From the NCBI GenBank assembly GCA_946002045.1, contig CAMFYM010000012.1:1-21120 (forward strand): a stretch of 21,120 bases of DNA, written 5' to 3'. The stretch is from an uncultured Clostridia bacterium. Lineage in GTDB: Bacteria > Bacillota > Clostridia > Oscillospirales > Acutalibacteraceae. The notes under the pieces were generated by a model. That model saw nothing but the letters and a program-made list of their open reading frames with translations. It was not told the DNA's origin and did not search any database. The translations under genes were made by a program, and so were the position numbers. Positions 8,905 to 14,715 of this stretch are shown here, in pieces (within the stretch, counting starts at the first letter, position 1; each line of letters opens with the position of its first letter).

Positions 8905-8952
8905 TGGGATAAAATTGGGAATTACATAAAAATCAATGGGATTTTAATGGAA
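8905..8952. promoter_or_regulatory. Candidate MraZ operator: four TGGRA repeats in the mraZ leader
   Basis: On the plus strand TGGGA occurs at 8905-8909, 8916-8920 and 8937-8941, and TGGAA at 8948-8952. The start-to-start distances are 11, 21 and 11 bases, so the copies fall on roughly the same helical face with one register left empty. MraZ of E. coli is known to bind TGGG-type direct repeats about 10 bases apart upstream of mraZ. These repeats lie between the predicted mraZ transcription start (about 8962) and its ribosome binding site, a place suited to repression. Assignment to MraZ is by similarity of motif and position. Confidence 0.65.
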
Positions 8953-8968
8953 TTTCTACCACATCATC

Positions 8969-8997
8969 ATTATAAATATGAATAATACCATTGTCAA
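8969..8997 (-). promoter_or_regulatory. Sigma-A promoter of the mraZ (dcw) operon
   Basis: Reading the minus strand, TTGACA (8997-8992) is separated by exactly 17 bases from TATAAT (8974-8969), a perfect match to the vegetative consensus at both hexamers and spacing. Transcription should begin near 8962, giving a leader of about 90 bases that contains the TGGRA repeats. No other promoter was recognised in the operon, so this probably drives all genes down to the left edge. Confidence 0.9.
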
Positions 8998-9030
8998 GGA
9001 CTTTTTCTGTACAAGCTTGTTTTGTAATAA

Positions 9031-9043
9031 AATTGTAACAATT
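9031..9043. promoter_or_regulatory. 13-bp palindrome between the divergent promoters
   Basis: AATTGT-A-ACAATT is a perfect 13-bp palindrome lying between the mraZ -35 and the transporter -35. A further 10-bp palindrome, ACAAGCTTGT, is at 9011-9020. Either could be a regulator binding site, but AT-rich sequence produces short palindromes by chance, so support is modest. Confidence 0.3.
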
Positions 9044-9058
9044 AAGAATTATTCTCTG

Positions 9059-9076
9059 TTGTGTATTAGAACACAA
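9059..9076. promoter_or_regulatory. Operator-like 18-bp palindrome over the transporter promoter
   Basis: TTGTGT-ATTAGA-ACACAA has perfect 6-bp arms around a 6-base centre. It covers the -35 and most of the spacer of the transporter promoter, so a bound protein should block RNA polymerase. The arm spacing resembles CRP/FNR-family sites (TGTGA-N6-TCACA type) but other repressor families use similar shapes. No regulator gene lies next to it in the window. Confidence 0.55.
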
Positions 9077-9087
9077 TATGTTATAAT
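9059..9087 (+). promoter_or_regulatory. Promoter of the GPH transporter gene with extended -10
   Basis: TATAAT at 9082-9087 is preceded by TG at 9079-9080 (extended -10, TGTTATAAT). The -35 region at 9059-9064 is TTGTGT, 17 bases upstream and a poor match beyond TTG, as is common with extended -10 promoters. Transcription should start near 9094, about 38 bases before the ATG. The -35 is also the left arm of an 18-bp palindrome. Confidence 0.75.
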
Positions 9088-9131
9088 CTTTACATCAGTT
9101 ATAGAAAAAGAGGAAAAACAGAGGAAAAACT

Positions 9132-10535
9132 ATGAACGATTACAAAACCACTTGGCGTGACAAAATCGGCTATGGCGTCGGTGCAATAGGACTTGACCTT
9201 AGCTACGGCATGTTTTATTCATTTTTAAGCTACTATCTTTCAAGCGTCCTTGGACTAAAGGAAGCCTTTTTGCTTTTGCTCACTCCCCTTGCAAGAATTT
9301 GGGACGGTATCAACGACCCGTTAATGGGTACTATTGTTGATAACACAAAAACAAAGGCAGGCAAATATCGCCCTTGGATACTCATAGGTGCTATCTGCAA
9401 TGCTGTCGTTTTGTTCCTGCTTTTCACAAGCTTTGGTATGAGTGGCACAAAGCTTTACATCTACATCGGTGTTATGTATGTGCTTTGGGGTATGACAAAC
9501 ACAATGGCTGATATTCCCTATTGGAGCATGGTACCTTCGTTTACTAATGACCCTGACGACAGAAATATGGTATCAACGGTAGCAAGAACATTTTCCGGCT
9601 TAGGTCAGGGTATTATCACAGTTGCCACACCTATCATTCTTCCTATACTTTCAAAAGGTATGGAAACCACATCAAAGGGATATAGCGCAGGTGGTTTTTC
9701 AAAATGGGCAGGAATATGTGCTTGCTTGCTGGTGCTTTTCTCCACAATATGTGTTCTTTCAACTAAGGAGAAGAATGTTGTATATAATGAAAATCAAAAG
9801 TTTTCATTTAAAAAGATTTTCAGCGTTATTGCTCACAACGACCAGCTTGTTGTATTTATGCTTGTGGCAATGCTTTCTAACGCAGGCTGGTACTTAACAT
9901 CAGGCACAGCTGTTTATTATTTCTCCGATGTATTAGGTAAAGTCGAGGAACAGTCAATGTTCCAAACAATCGGAGCAGTGGGCTCTGTGCTTGGCTTACT
10001 TGTAATACCTATCCTTTCAAAATGGTTAAGCAAAAAAACTATTTATCAAATTTCTCTTGTTGCAACAATAATAGGATATGGGCTTATGTATCTATTCGGT
10101 CCTGTTCTTAAAATCACTATTGCTCTTGATATTGCATACATCGTATCCTCCACCGGTATTGCATCAATGTTTGTTGCTCAAACAGTATTCCTTGCAGACA
10201 TTGTTGACTATGGCGAATATAAAACCGGCGAGAGAAACGAGTCGATCACCTTCTCTATGAAGGGCTTTTTGCAAAAGATGGCATATACTGTTCAAACAAT
10301 TATTCTGTTTGGTGGACTTAGAATTATGAACTACAATCAGCAAATCACAAGCTCCACCCATACAATCAACGATGCAACAAAGAGTGCAATCGGCGTTATA
10401 TGCTTCGGTGTTCCACCTATTTTGATTTTGCTTTCACTTATTTTGTTCAGCAAAAAATTCAAGCTTCACGGCGAATTTGCCGAAACAGTTCACAACTTTA
10501 TTTCTGAAAAAAGAAGTAAGGAAAAAAATGAATAA
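9132..10535 (+). CDS. GPH-family sugar:cation symporter (MFS superfamily)
   Basis: Probable importer of a glycoside, pentoside or hexuronide with Na+ or H+. The 467-residue protein has about 12 hydrophobic segments. The family signature is clear: an N-terminus with KIGYGVGAIGLDLSYG (11-26), then WDGINDPLMGTIVDNT (57-72) followed by GKYRPW (77-82). D58 and D62 sit where helix II aspartates bind the cation in MelB (by family knowledge). In the second half, FLADIVDYGEYKTGERNESI is the matching GPH motif for helix X/XI. The start has GAGG about 8 bases upstream. It is monocistronic, with its own promoter and terminator, and no glycosidase, kinase or regulator adjoins it, so the substrate cannot be named. 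Confidence 0.93.
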   Translation: MNDYKTTWRDKIGYGVGAIGLDLSYGMFYSFLSYYLSSVLGLKEAFLLLLTPLARIWDGINDPLMGTIVDNTKTKAGKYRPWILIGAICNAVVLFLLFTSFGMSGTKLYIYIGVMYVLWGMTNTMADIPYWSMVPSFTNDPDDRNMVSTVARTFSGLGQGIITVATPIILPILSKGMETTSKGYSAGGFSKWAGICACLLVLFSTICVLSTKEKNVVYNENQKFSFKKIFSVIAHNDQLVVFMLVAMLSNAGWYLTSGTAVYYFSDVLGKVEEQSMFQTIGAVGSVLGLLVIPILSKWLSKKTIYQISLVATIIGYGLMYLFGPVLKITIALDIAYIVSSTGIASMFVAQTVFLADIVDYGEYKTGERNESITFSMKGFLQKMAYTVQTIILFGGLRIMNYNQQITSSTHTINDATKSAIGVICFGVPPILILLSLILFSKKFKLHGEFAETVHNFISEKRSKEKNE

Positions 10536-10543
10536 AAAAAATT

Positions 10544-10573
10544 ATCCCTGTACCAAACGGTACAGGGATTTTT
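10544..10573. terminator. Intrinsic terminator of the transporter gene (bidirectional)
   Basis: An 11-bp stem ATCCCTGTACC / GGTACAGGGAT with a four-base AAAC loop begins nine bases after the transporter stop. On the plus strand TTTTT follows. On the minus strand the stem is followed by AA and an eight-T run (10534-10541), so it can also stop transcription arriving from khpA. Confidence 0.88.
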
Positions 10574-10578
10574 GCATA

Positions 10579-10612
10579 AAAAGGAGCCTACACTAATTGA
10601 TAGTGTAGGCTC
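10579..10612 (-). terminator. Intrinsic terminator of the ylxM-ffh-rpsP-khpA operon
   Basis: A perfect 12-bp stem GAGCCTACACTA / TAGTGTAGGCTC with a 5-base loop (10596-10600) lies just past the khpA stop codon. On the minus strand it is followed by CC and a T-tract (TTTTTA). It ends the operon after khpA. Confidence 0.88.
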
Positions 10613-10618
10613 TTAAAA

Positions 10619-10852
10619 TCAGTCAATTTCAACAGATATTTTAGCATCGTTTCTTGTTGCTGCTGCACGCATAACAACACGGATTGCCTTGGCAATTCTG
10701 CCCTGCTTACCGATAACTCTGCCCATATCATCCTCTGCTACATGAAGATGGTAAACAGTTACGCCCTCTTCGTTAGGTTCGCTAACATCAACAGAAACCT
10801 TATCAGGATCATCTACTAATCCCTTTGTTATGGAAATTAACAAATCTTTCAA
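10619..10852 (-). CDS. khpA: KH-domain RNA-binding protein KhpA (YlqC)
   Basis: Small single-domain KH protein that in Firmicutes forms a complex with KhpB (Jag) and binds many RNAs, affecting cell division and elongation. The product is 77 residues with the KH loop GKQG at 48-51 (GRVIGKQGRIAKAIR), the same layout as B. subtilis YlqC. I start at the TTG at 10852: a perfect AGGAGG ends eight bases before it, and the resulting MKDLL N-terminus matches the family. The GTG at 10861 lies inside the ribosome binding site. It follows rpsP by 46 bases and ends right at the operon terminator. Confidence 0.93.
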   Translation of the reverse strand: MKDLLISITKGLVDDPDKVSVDVSEPNEEGVTVYHLHVAEDDMGRVIGKQGRIAKAIRVVMRAAATRNDAKISVEID

Positions 10853-10898
10853 AGAAAACACCTCCTGTTTAAGCTTTGTAAAATAGTATTATCAAAGA

Positions 10899-11141
10899 TT
10901 AAAGGATGCCTTCTTTTTTAAGAATGCTCTTAACTGTATCTGTTGGCTGTGCACCGTTTGCAATCCACTTCTTTGCCTTTTCAGCGTCGATTTTGATTTC
11001 AGCCGGTTCAACCATTGTGTTATATGTGCCGATTTCCTCAATGAAACGACCGTCACGAGGATATCTTGAATCTGCAACTACTACACGATAGAAAGGAGCC
11101 TTCTTTGCGCCCATACGACGAAGTCTGATTTTTACTGCCAT
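10899..11141 (-). CDS. rpsP: 30S ribosomal protein S16
   Basis: Small-subunit protein that stabilises 16S rRNA folding. The 80-residue sequence opens with MAVKIRLRRMGAKKAPFYRV and continues with VADSRYPRDGRFIEEIGTYN, the diagnostic S16 pattern, and ends with PTDTVKSILKKEG. The ATG has TGGAGGT about eight bases upstream. It is the only gene in its operon that starts with ATG and lies 68 bases after ffh. Confidence 0.99.
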   Translation of the reverse strand: MAVKIRLRRMGAKKAPFYRVVVADSRYPRDGRFIEEIGTYNTMVEPAEIKIDAEKAKKWIANGAQPTDTVKSILKKEGIL

Positions 11142-11209
11142 TTTAAATTACCTCCAAAATAATTATCATTTTTATTTATTAAAACCAAAATAAATGGTTT
11201 ATTTACTGA

Positions 11210-12607
11210 CTAAAAGCCAAAGGGATTTGAGCCACCCATTTTGCCCATCATTTTTTCTGCCATTTGGGGATTTGCCTGCATCATTCGACGCATCTTTTTG
11301 CTGACCTTTGGTCCACCCTTGCCACCACCAAATTGCTTCATCATCTTTTGCATTTGCTTGAACTGTGCAAGAAGCTTGTTAACATCCTCCACCTGCATAC
11401 CACAGCCGGCTGCAATCCTGCGCTTGCGTGACGGGTTAATAATATCGGGATGCTCTCTCTCCTGCTTTGTCATTGAATATATGATTGCCTTGAACCTGTT
11501 AAATGCTCCCTCGTCAATATCCTCATCCTTGATTTTACTGCCGATGCCGGGAATCATTTTAATTGTATCCTTAATGCTGCCCATACGCTCAATTTGATCA
11601 AACTGGTCAAGTAAATCATTAAGGTCAAATTTGTTTTTAGCAAGCTTTCTTTCAAGCTCTGCTGCCTTCTTTTCGTCAAGGGATTGCTCTGCCCTTTCAA
11701 TAAAGGAAAGCACATCACCCATACCGAGAATACGGGACGCCATACGAGATGGATGGAAGGTTTCAAGATTATCAAGCTTTTCGCCTGTACCGACGAATTT
11801 AATCGGCTTGCCTGTTACTGCTCTAACTGAAAGGGCAGCACCACCTCTTGTATCGCCGTCAAGCTTTGTAAGAATAACGCCGTCAATGCCTAATGTTTCG
11901 TTAAAGCTTTTTGCAACATTAACTGCATCTTGACCTGTCATAGCGTCAATTACAAGTAAAATTTCGTGTGGATGAACAGTTGAACGGATATTTTGAAGCT
12001 CCTCCATAAGCTGCTCATCAATATGAAGCCTACCTGCTGTGTCAAGGAATACATAGTCGTTGCCGTGGTCCTTGGCAAACTTAACAGCCTCCTGTGCGAT
12101 TGTAACAGGATTTTCTGTCCCCATTTCAAACACAGGTACTCCCACCTGCTCACCGACTACCTGCAGCTGCTTAATAGCAGCAGGACGATAAATGTCACAG
12201 GCAACAAGCAATGGTCTGTGACCCTCTTTTTTCAGCTTCAATGCAAGCTTTGCAGAATGTGTTGTTTTACCACTACCCTGAAGACCACACATCATTACGA
12301 TTGTGGGTGGATGATTTGCAATAGCCAAGCGAGACTCGTTGCCACCCATAAGGGCAGTAAGCTCCTCGTTAACTATTTTTATCACCATTTGACCGGGAGT
12401 AAGTGACTCCATTACATCTGCGCCGATAGCTCTTTCAGTTACCTTTGCAGTAAACTCTTTAGAAACCTTATAGTTAACATCGGCCTCCAACAAAGCAAGG
12501 CGAACCTCTCGCATTGCCTCCTTAACATCGGCCTCAGTTAATTTACCCTTTGCACGAAGCTTTTTAAACGAATTTTCTAATCGTTCGCTTAAGCCCTCAA
12601 ATGCCAA
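11210..12607 (-). CDS. ffh: Signal recognition particle protein Ffh (SRP54)
   Basis: GTPase that binds 4.5S/6S RNA and signal sequences of nascent membrane proteins and delivers them to FtsY. The 465-residue protein shows the N domain (about 1-95), the G domain with GLQGSGKTT (108-116), DTAGR (189-193), TKLDGD (247-252) and the GGAALS segment, and the methionine-rich M domain (about 328-465) with PGIGSKIK, the RKRRIAAGCG RNA-binding helix and a Met-rich C-terminal tail. The start is TTG at 12607, preceded by AGGGG at eight-base spacing; no upstream ATG fits. It follows ylxM by 15 bases. Confidence 0.98.
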   Translation of the reverse strand: MAFEGLSERLENSFKKLRAKGKLTEADVKEAMREVRLALLEADVNYKVSKEFTAKVTERAIGADVMESLTPGQMVIKIVNEELTALMGGNESRLAIANHPPTIVMMCGLQGSGKTTHSAKLALKLKKEGHRPLLVACDIYRPAAIKQLQVVGEQVGVPVFEMGTENPVTIAQEAVKFAKDHGNDYVFLDTAGRLHIDEQLMEELQNIRSTVHPHEILLVIDAMTGQDAVNVAKSFNETLGIDGVILTKLDGDTRGGAALSVRAVTGKPIKFVGTGEKLDNLETFHPSRMASRILGMGDVLSFIERAEQSLDEKKAAELERKLAKNKFDLNDLLDQFDQIERMGSIKDTIKMIPGIGSKIKDEDIDEGAFNRFKAIIYSMTKQEREHPDIINPSRKRRIAAGCGMQVEDVNKLLAQFKQMQKMMKQFGGGKGGPKVSKKMRRMMQANPQMAEKMMGKMGGSNPFGF

Positions 12608-12622
12608 GCAATCAACCCCTAA

Positions 12623-12988
12623 TTATCCCTCTTTAAGAAAAGAGGCAAGTGTTTTTATACGGGCAACGCTGTCGTTGACCTCCATAGATAATGAGTGATT
12701 AAGGTTGTAGTTGTTGATAACCTCTGTACACTCCAATATTTCGTCAACGCCCTTTTTAATCTCGTTAAAGCGCTTAGCCAGACCCAATCGCTCCTCCATA
12801 TCAAAAAGCTGTGCCTCTGCACGCTTTATAGAATCACGAACGCCCTGACGGGTAATGCCCTCATTTTCTGCTATTTCCGAAAGAGAAAGGTCTTCCTCAT
12901 AATAATGAATTAAAAAGGTTCGTTGTTTTTCTGTCAGCATTTCGCCATAGAAATCAAGCAAAAACGGTATTTCAAGATTCTTTGCCAC
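12623..12988 (-). CDS. ylxM: YlxM/UPF0122 helix-turn-helix protein
   Basis: First gene of the SRP operon. YlxM family proteins are small, sigma-70 region 4-like HTH proteins encoded with ffh/ftsY; in streptococci the homologue has been linked to SRP function. The 121-residue product has the HTH at about 34-58 (LSLSEIAENEGITRQGVRDSI), preceded by LTEKQRTFLIHYYEEDLS and followed by a helical tail. The start is GTG at 12988 with GGAG about ten bases upstream. In the B. subtilis order ftsY precedes ylxM; here ylxM is first, with its own strong promoter. Confidence 0.94.
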   Translation of the reverse strand: MAKNLEIPFLLDFYGEMLTEKQRTFLIHYYEEDLSLSEIAENEGITRQGVRDSIKRAEAQLFDMEERLGLAKRFNEIKKGVDEILECTEVINNYNLNHSLSMEVNDSVARIKTLASFLKEG

Positions 12989-13007
12989 AACTACCTCTCC
13001 TTTCGTA

Positions 13008-13029
13008 TGTAAAGTAAATAATCTTTACA
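13008..13029 (-). other. Small hairpin in the ylxM leader
   Basis: A 7-bp inverted repeat TGTAAAG / CTTTACA with an 8-base loop lies in the ylxM leader, between the promoter and the ribosome binding site. There is no U-tract. It may affect mRNA stability, but it is short and AT-rich. Confidence 0.3.
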
Positions 13030-13038
13030 GCGAGTGTT

Positions 13039-13067
13039 ATTATACTAAAGAAGACAAAGTATGTCAA
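13039..13067 (-). promoter_or_regulatory. Sigma-A promoter of the ylxM-ffh-rpsP-khpA operon
   Basis: On the minus strand TTGACA (13067-13062) and TATAAT (13044-13039) are separated by 17 bases, a perfect consensus. The start should be near 13032, giving a leader of about 44 bases. No promoter was recognised in the short spacers inside the operon. Confidence 0.9.
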
Positions 13068-13092
13068 GTAAAAAATCAATAAAAATAAAATA

Positions 13093-13121
13093 TTGCAAAA
13101 TCCGTGGCACTTATATATAAT
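13093..13121 (+). promoter_or_regulatory. Promoter of the EamA-azlC-azlD operon
   Basis: TTGCAA (13093-13098) and TATAAT (13116-13121) are 17 bases apart; the -10 is perfect and the -35 matches at four of six positions. It lies back to back with the ylxM promoter, the two -35 elements being about 25 bases apart. Confidence 0.7.
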
Positions 13122-13185
13122 AGTTAGGCAATTAAAAGTAAGGTGCATTAAGATGAAAAATACAAAAAAGAACAGAGGGAATATT

Positions 13186-13599
13186 ATGTGGATAGCATTT
13201 GCTCTATTATCATCACTGTTTGCTGCTGCCACATCAATACTGGCAAAGGTTGGTATTGATAAGGTTGACTCAAATCTTGCTACTGCAATTAGGACGGTGG
13301 TTGTGGTTATTATGGCTTGGGGAATGGTATTTATTACCAACTCCCAAGGTGGAATAACAAGTATTGATAAAAAGAGTTGGATTTTTCTTATTTTATCTGG
13401 TATAGCAACAGGCTTGTCATGGCTTTGCTATTACAGAGCATTACAGATTGGTGATGTGTCAAAGGTTGTTCCTATTGATAAGCTGAGCATTGTATTCACT
13501 TTAATATTTGCTTTTATTTTCCTGCACGAAAAATTCAATGTTAAATCTATAATAGGTTCAATTTTGATTGTGGCAGGAACATTTATAATGGTATTGTAA
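13186..13599 (+). CDS. One-domain EamA-family (DMT superfamily) transporter
   Basis: Short drug/metabolite-type membrane protein of 137 residues with one EamA domain instead of the usual two. It has about five hydrophobic segments, beginning MWIAFALLSSLFAAATSILAK, with NLATAIRTVVV after the first helix, SWLCYYRALQIGDVSKVVPIDKLS in the middle and FLHEKFN near the end, all typical of this small EamA subgroup. Such proteins must work as homo- or hetero-oligomers. I start at the ATG at 13186 with GAGGG about six bases upstream, as close homologues begin MWIAF-like; an ATG at 13153, behind AAGGTG, is the alternative and would add 11 polar, basic residues. It leads an operon with azlC and azlD. Substrate unknown. 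Confidence 0.85.
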   Translation: MWIAFALLSSLFAAATSILAKVGIDKVDSNLATAIRTVVVVIMAWGMVFITNSQGGITSIDKKSWIFLILSGIATGLSWLCYYRALQIGDVSKVVPIDKLSIVFTLIFAFIFLHEKFNVKSIIGSILIVAGTFIMVL

Positions 13600-13613
13600 T
13601 TAGTACATAGGAT

Positions 13614-14336
13614 ATGAAAAAGAGTAAAAAAGATACATTTACATTTGCAATTAAAAAATCTCTGCCTGTTTTGTTTGGCTATTTATTTTTAGGCTCTGCC
13701 TTTGGAATAATGCTTTATGATGCAGGCTACAATTTCATATGGGCAATAGTAATTTCTCTGCTTGTATATGCAGGCTCGGGTCAATTTTTGCTGGTGTCGC
13801 TGTTATCGGGAGCAGCAAGTATTCCTACTGTTGCAATGATGACCCTGTTTGTTAATTCAAGGCATATTTTTTACGGCTTGTCATTCATTGAAAAATTCAA
13901 AAGGGGTGGCTGGCGTTATCCGTTTTTGATATTTTCATTAACAGACGAAACATATTCCGTTAACACCTCCTTTGATACCGTGCCTGATACGGTGGACGAG
14001 CCAAGGGCAAGATACCTTATCGGCTTATTTGACCATATATATTGGATAATAGGCTCCGTTATCGGCTCACTGGCAGGTCAGCTTATTCCTATTGATTTCA
14101 CAGGTGTTGACTTCTCTATGACAGCATTATTCATTGTTATTTTTATTGATTTGGCAAGGGAGCAAAAGGGCAGAGAAAAAATTGTAGGTGCAATAGGTAT
14201 TGCCGACAGTATTATCTGTCTGATTATTTTTGGAGCAGAAAAATTTCTGTTACCTGCGCTGATTATTACAGTATTGGTTTTATCTGCAATGAAGCCTTAT
14301 TTTGAAAAGGTAAGGGAGGTAGAGCAATGCCGTTAA
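13614..14336 (+). CDS. azlC: Branched-chain amino acid exporter subunit AzlC
   Basis: Large subunit of an AzlCD/BrnFE-type exporter of branched-chain amino acids and analogues (known from B. subtilis azaleucine resistance and C. glutamicum BrnFE). The 240-residue protein has about seven hydrophobic segments. Family signatures are LPVLFGYLFLGSAFGIML near the N-terminus, YAGSGQFL in the middle, and NSRHIFYGLSF followed by DETYS. It overlaps azlD by 10 bases. AGGA lies only two bases before the ATG, so its ribosome binding site is poor; with the upstream stop only 14 bases away, reinitiation after the EamA gene is likely. Confidence 0.93.
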   Translation: MKKSKKDTFTFAIKKSLPVLFGYLFLGSAFGIMLYDAGYNFIWAIVISLLVYAGSGQFLLVSLLSGAASIPTVAMMTLFVNSRHIFYGLSFIEKFKRGGWRYPFLIFSLTDETYSVNTSFDTVPDTVDEPRARYLIGLFDHIYWIIGSVIGSLAGQLIPIDFTGVDFSMTALFIVIFIDLAREQKGREKIVGAIGIADSIICLIIFGAEKFLLPALIITVLVLSAMKPYFEKVREVEQCR

Positions 14337-14662
14337 CTACTGAAAAATCAATCATTATTGTTATAGTGGCAGCAGTGTGCACCTTTGCCACAAGGCTATT
14401 CCCCTTTGCGCTGTTCGGTGGAAAAAGACAGGTGCCGAAATTCATACAGTACCTTGGCAAAATCCTGCCACCTGCCATAATCGGGATACTTATAGTATAT
14501 TGCCTAAGGGATTTTACAAATGGAAATATAAATACTATTTTACCCGGCATCATTGCATCGGCTGCAACAGCTCTTGTGCATATATGGAAAAAGAACACAC
14601 TGCTTAGCATTGCCGTTGGTACAATCGGCTATATGATGTTAATTCATTTTGTATTTGTATAA
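14327..14662 (+). CDS. azlD: Branched-chain amino acid exporter subunit AzlD
   Basis: Small partner of AzlC. The 111-residue protein has about four hydrophobic segments, with the AzlD features CTFATRLFPFALFGG near the first helix, FIQYLGKILPPAIIGILIVYCLRD in the second, and an ALVHIWKKNTLLSIAVGT pattern near the end. The start lies within the azlC 3' end, with GGGAGG upstream inside azlC, so the two subunits are made together. The gene ends seven bases before the stem of a strong terminator. Confidence 0.92.
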   Translation: MPLTTEKSIIIVIVAAVCTFATRLFPFALFGGKRQVPKFIQYLGKILPPAIIGILIVYCLRDFTNGNINTILPGIIASAATALVHIWKKNTLLSIAVGTIGYMMLIHFVFV

Positions 14663-14668
14663 AAAATT

Positions 14669-14715
14669 AAGCAACACTTTATCAACATTTAAGTTAAGAA
14701 AGTGTTGCTTTTTTT
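14669..14715. terminator. Bidirectional terminator between azlD and mutS2
   Basis: A perfect 12-bp stem AAGCAACACTTT / AAAGTGTTGCTT with an 18-base loop is followed by a seven-T run on the plus strand. On the minus strand the stem is followed by AATTTTTT. It serves both the azlD transcript and the converging mutS2 transcript, whose stop codon lies at its edge. Confidence 0.88.

Noticed and set aside
8978..9160. 60-codon plus-strand frame upstream of the sugar transporter
   Set aside because: It covers both promoters and overlaps the transporter start in another frame; it starts upstream of the predicted transcription start.
11182..11200. Hairpin AAACCA/TGGTTT between ffh and rpsP as a terminator
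   Set aside because: Only six A/T-rich pairs and no U-tract after it on the minus strand; rpsP and khpA have no other promoter.
11993..12406. 137-codon plus-strand frame antisense to ffh
   Set aside because: Fully inside the conserved G domain of ffh; its composition is the mirror of ffh codons and no promoter or binding site was seen.
12972..13340. 122-codon minus-strand frame across the ylxM/EamA promoter region
   Set aside because: It runs antisense to the EamA gene and through both promoters; the EamA protein has clear family motifs and ylxM has its own start.
14266..14610. 114-codon minus-strand frame antisense to azlC/azlD
   Set aside because: Shadow of azlD; no ribosome binding site or recognisable domain.
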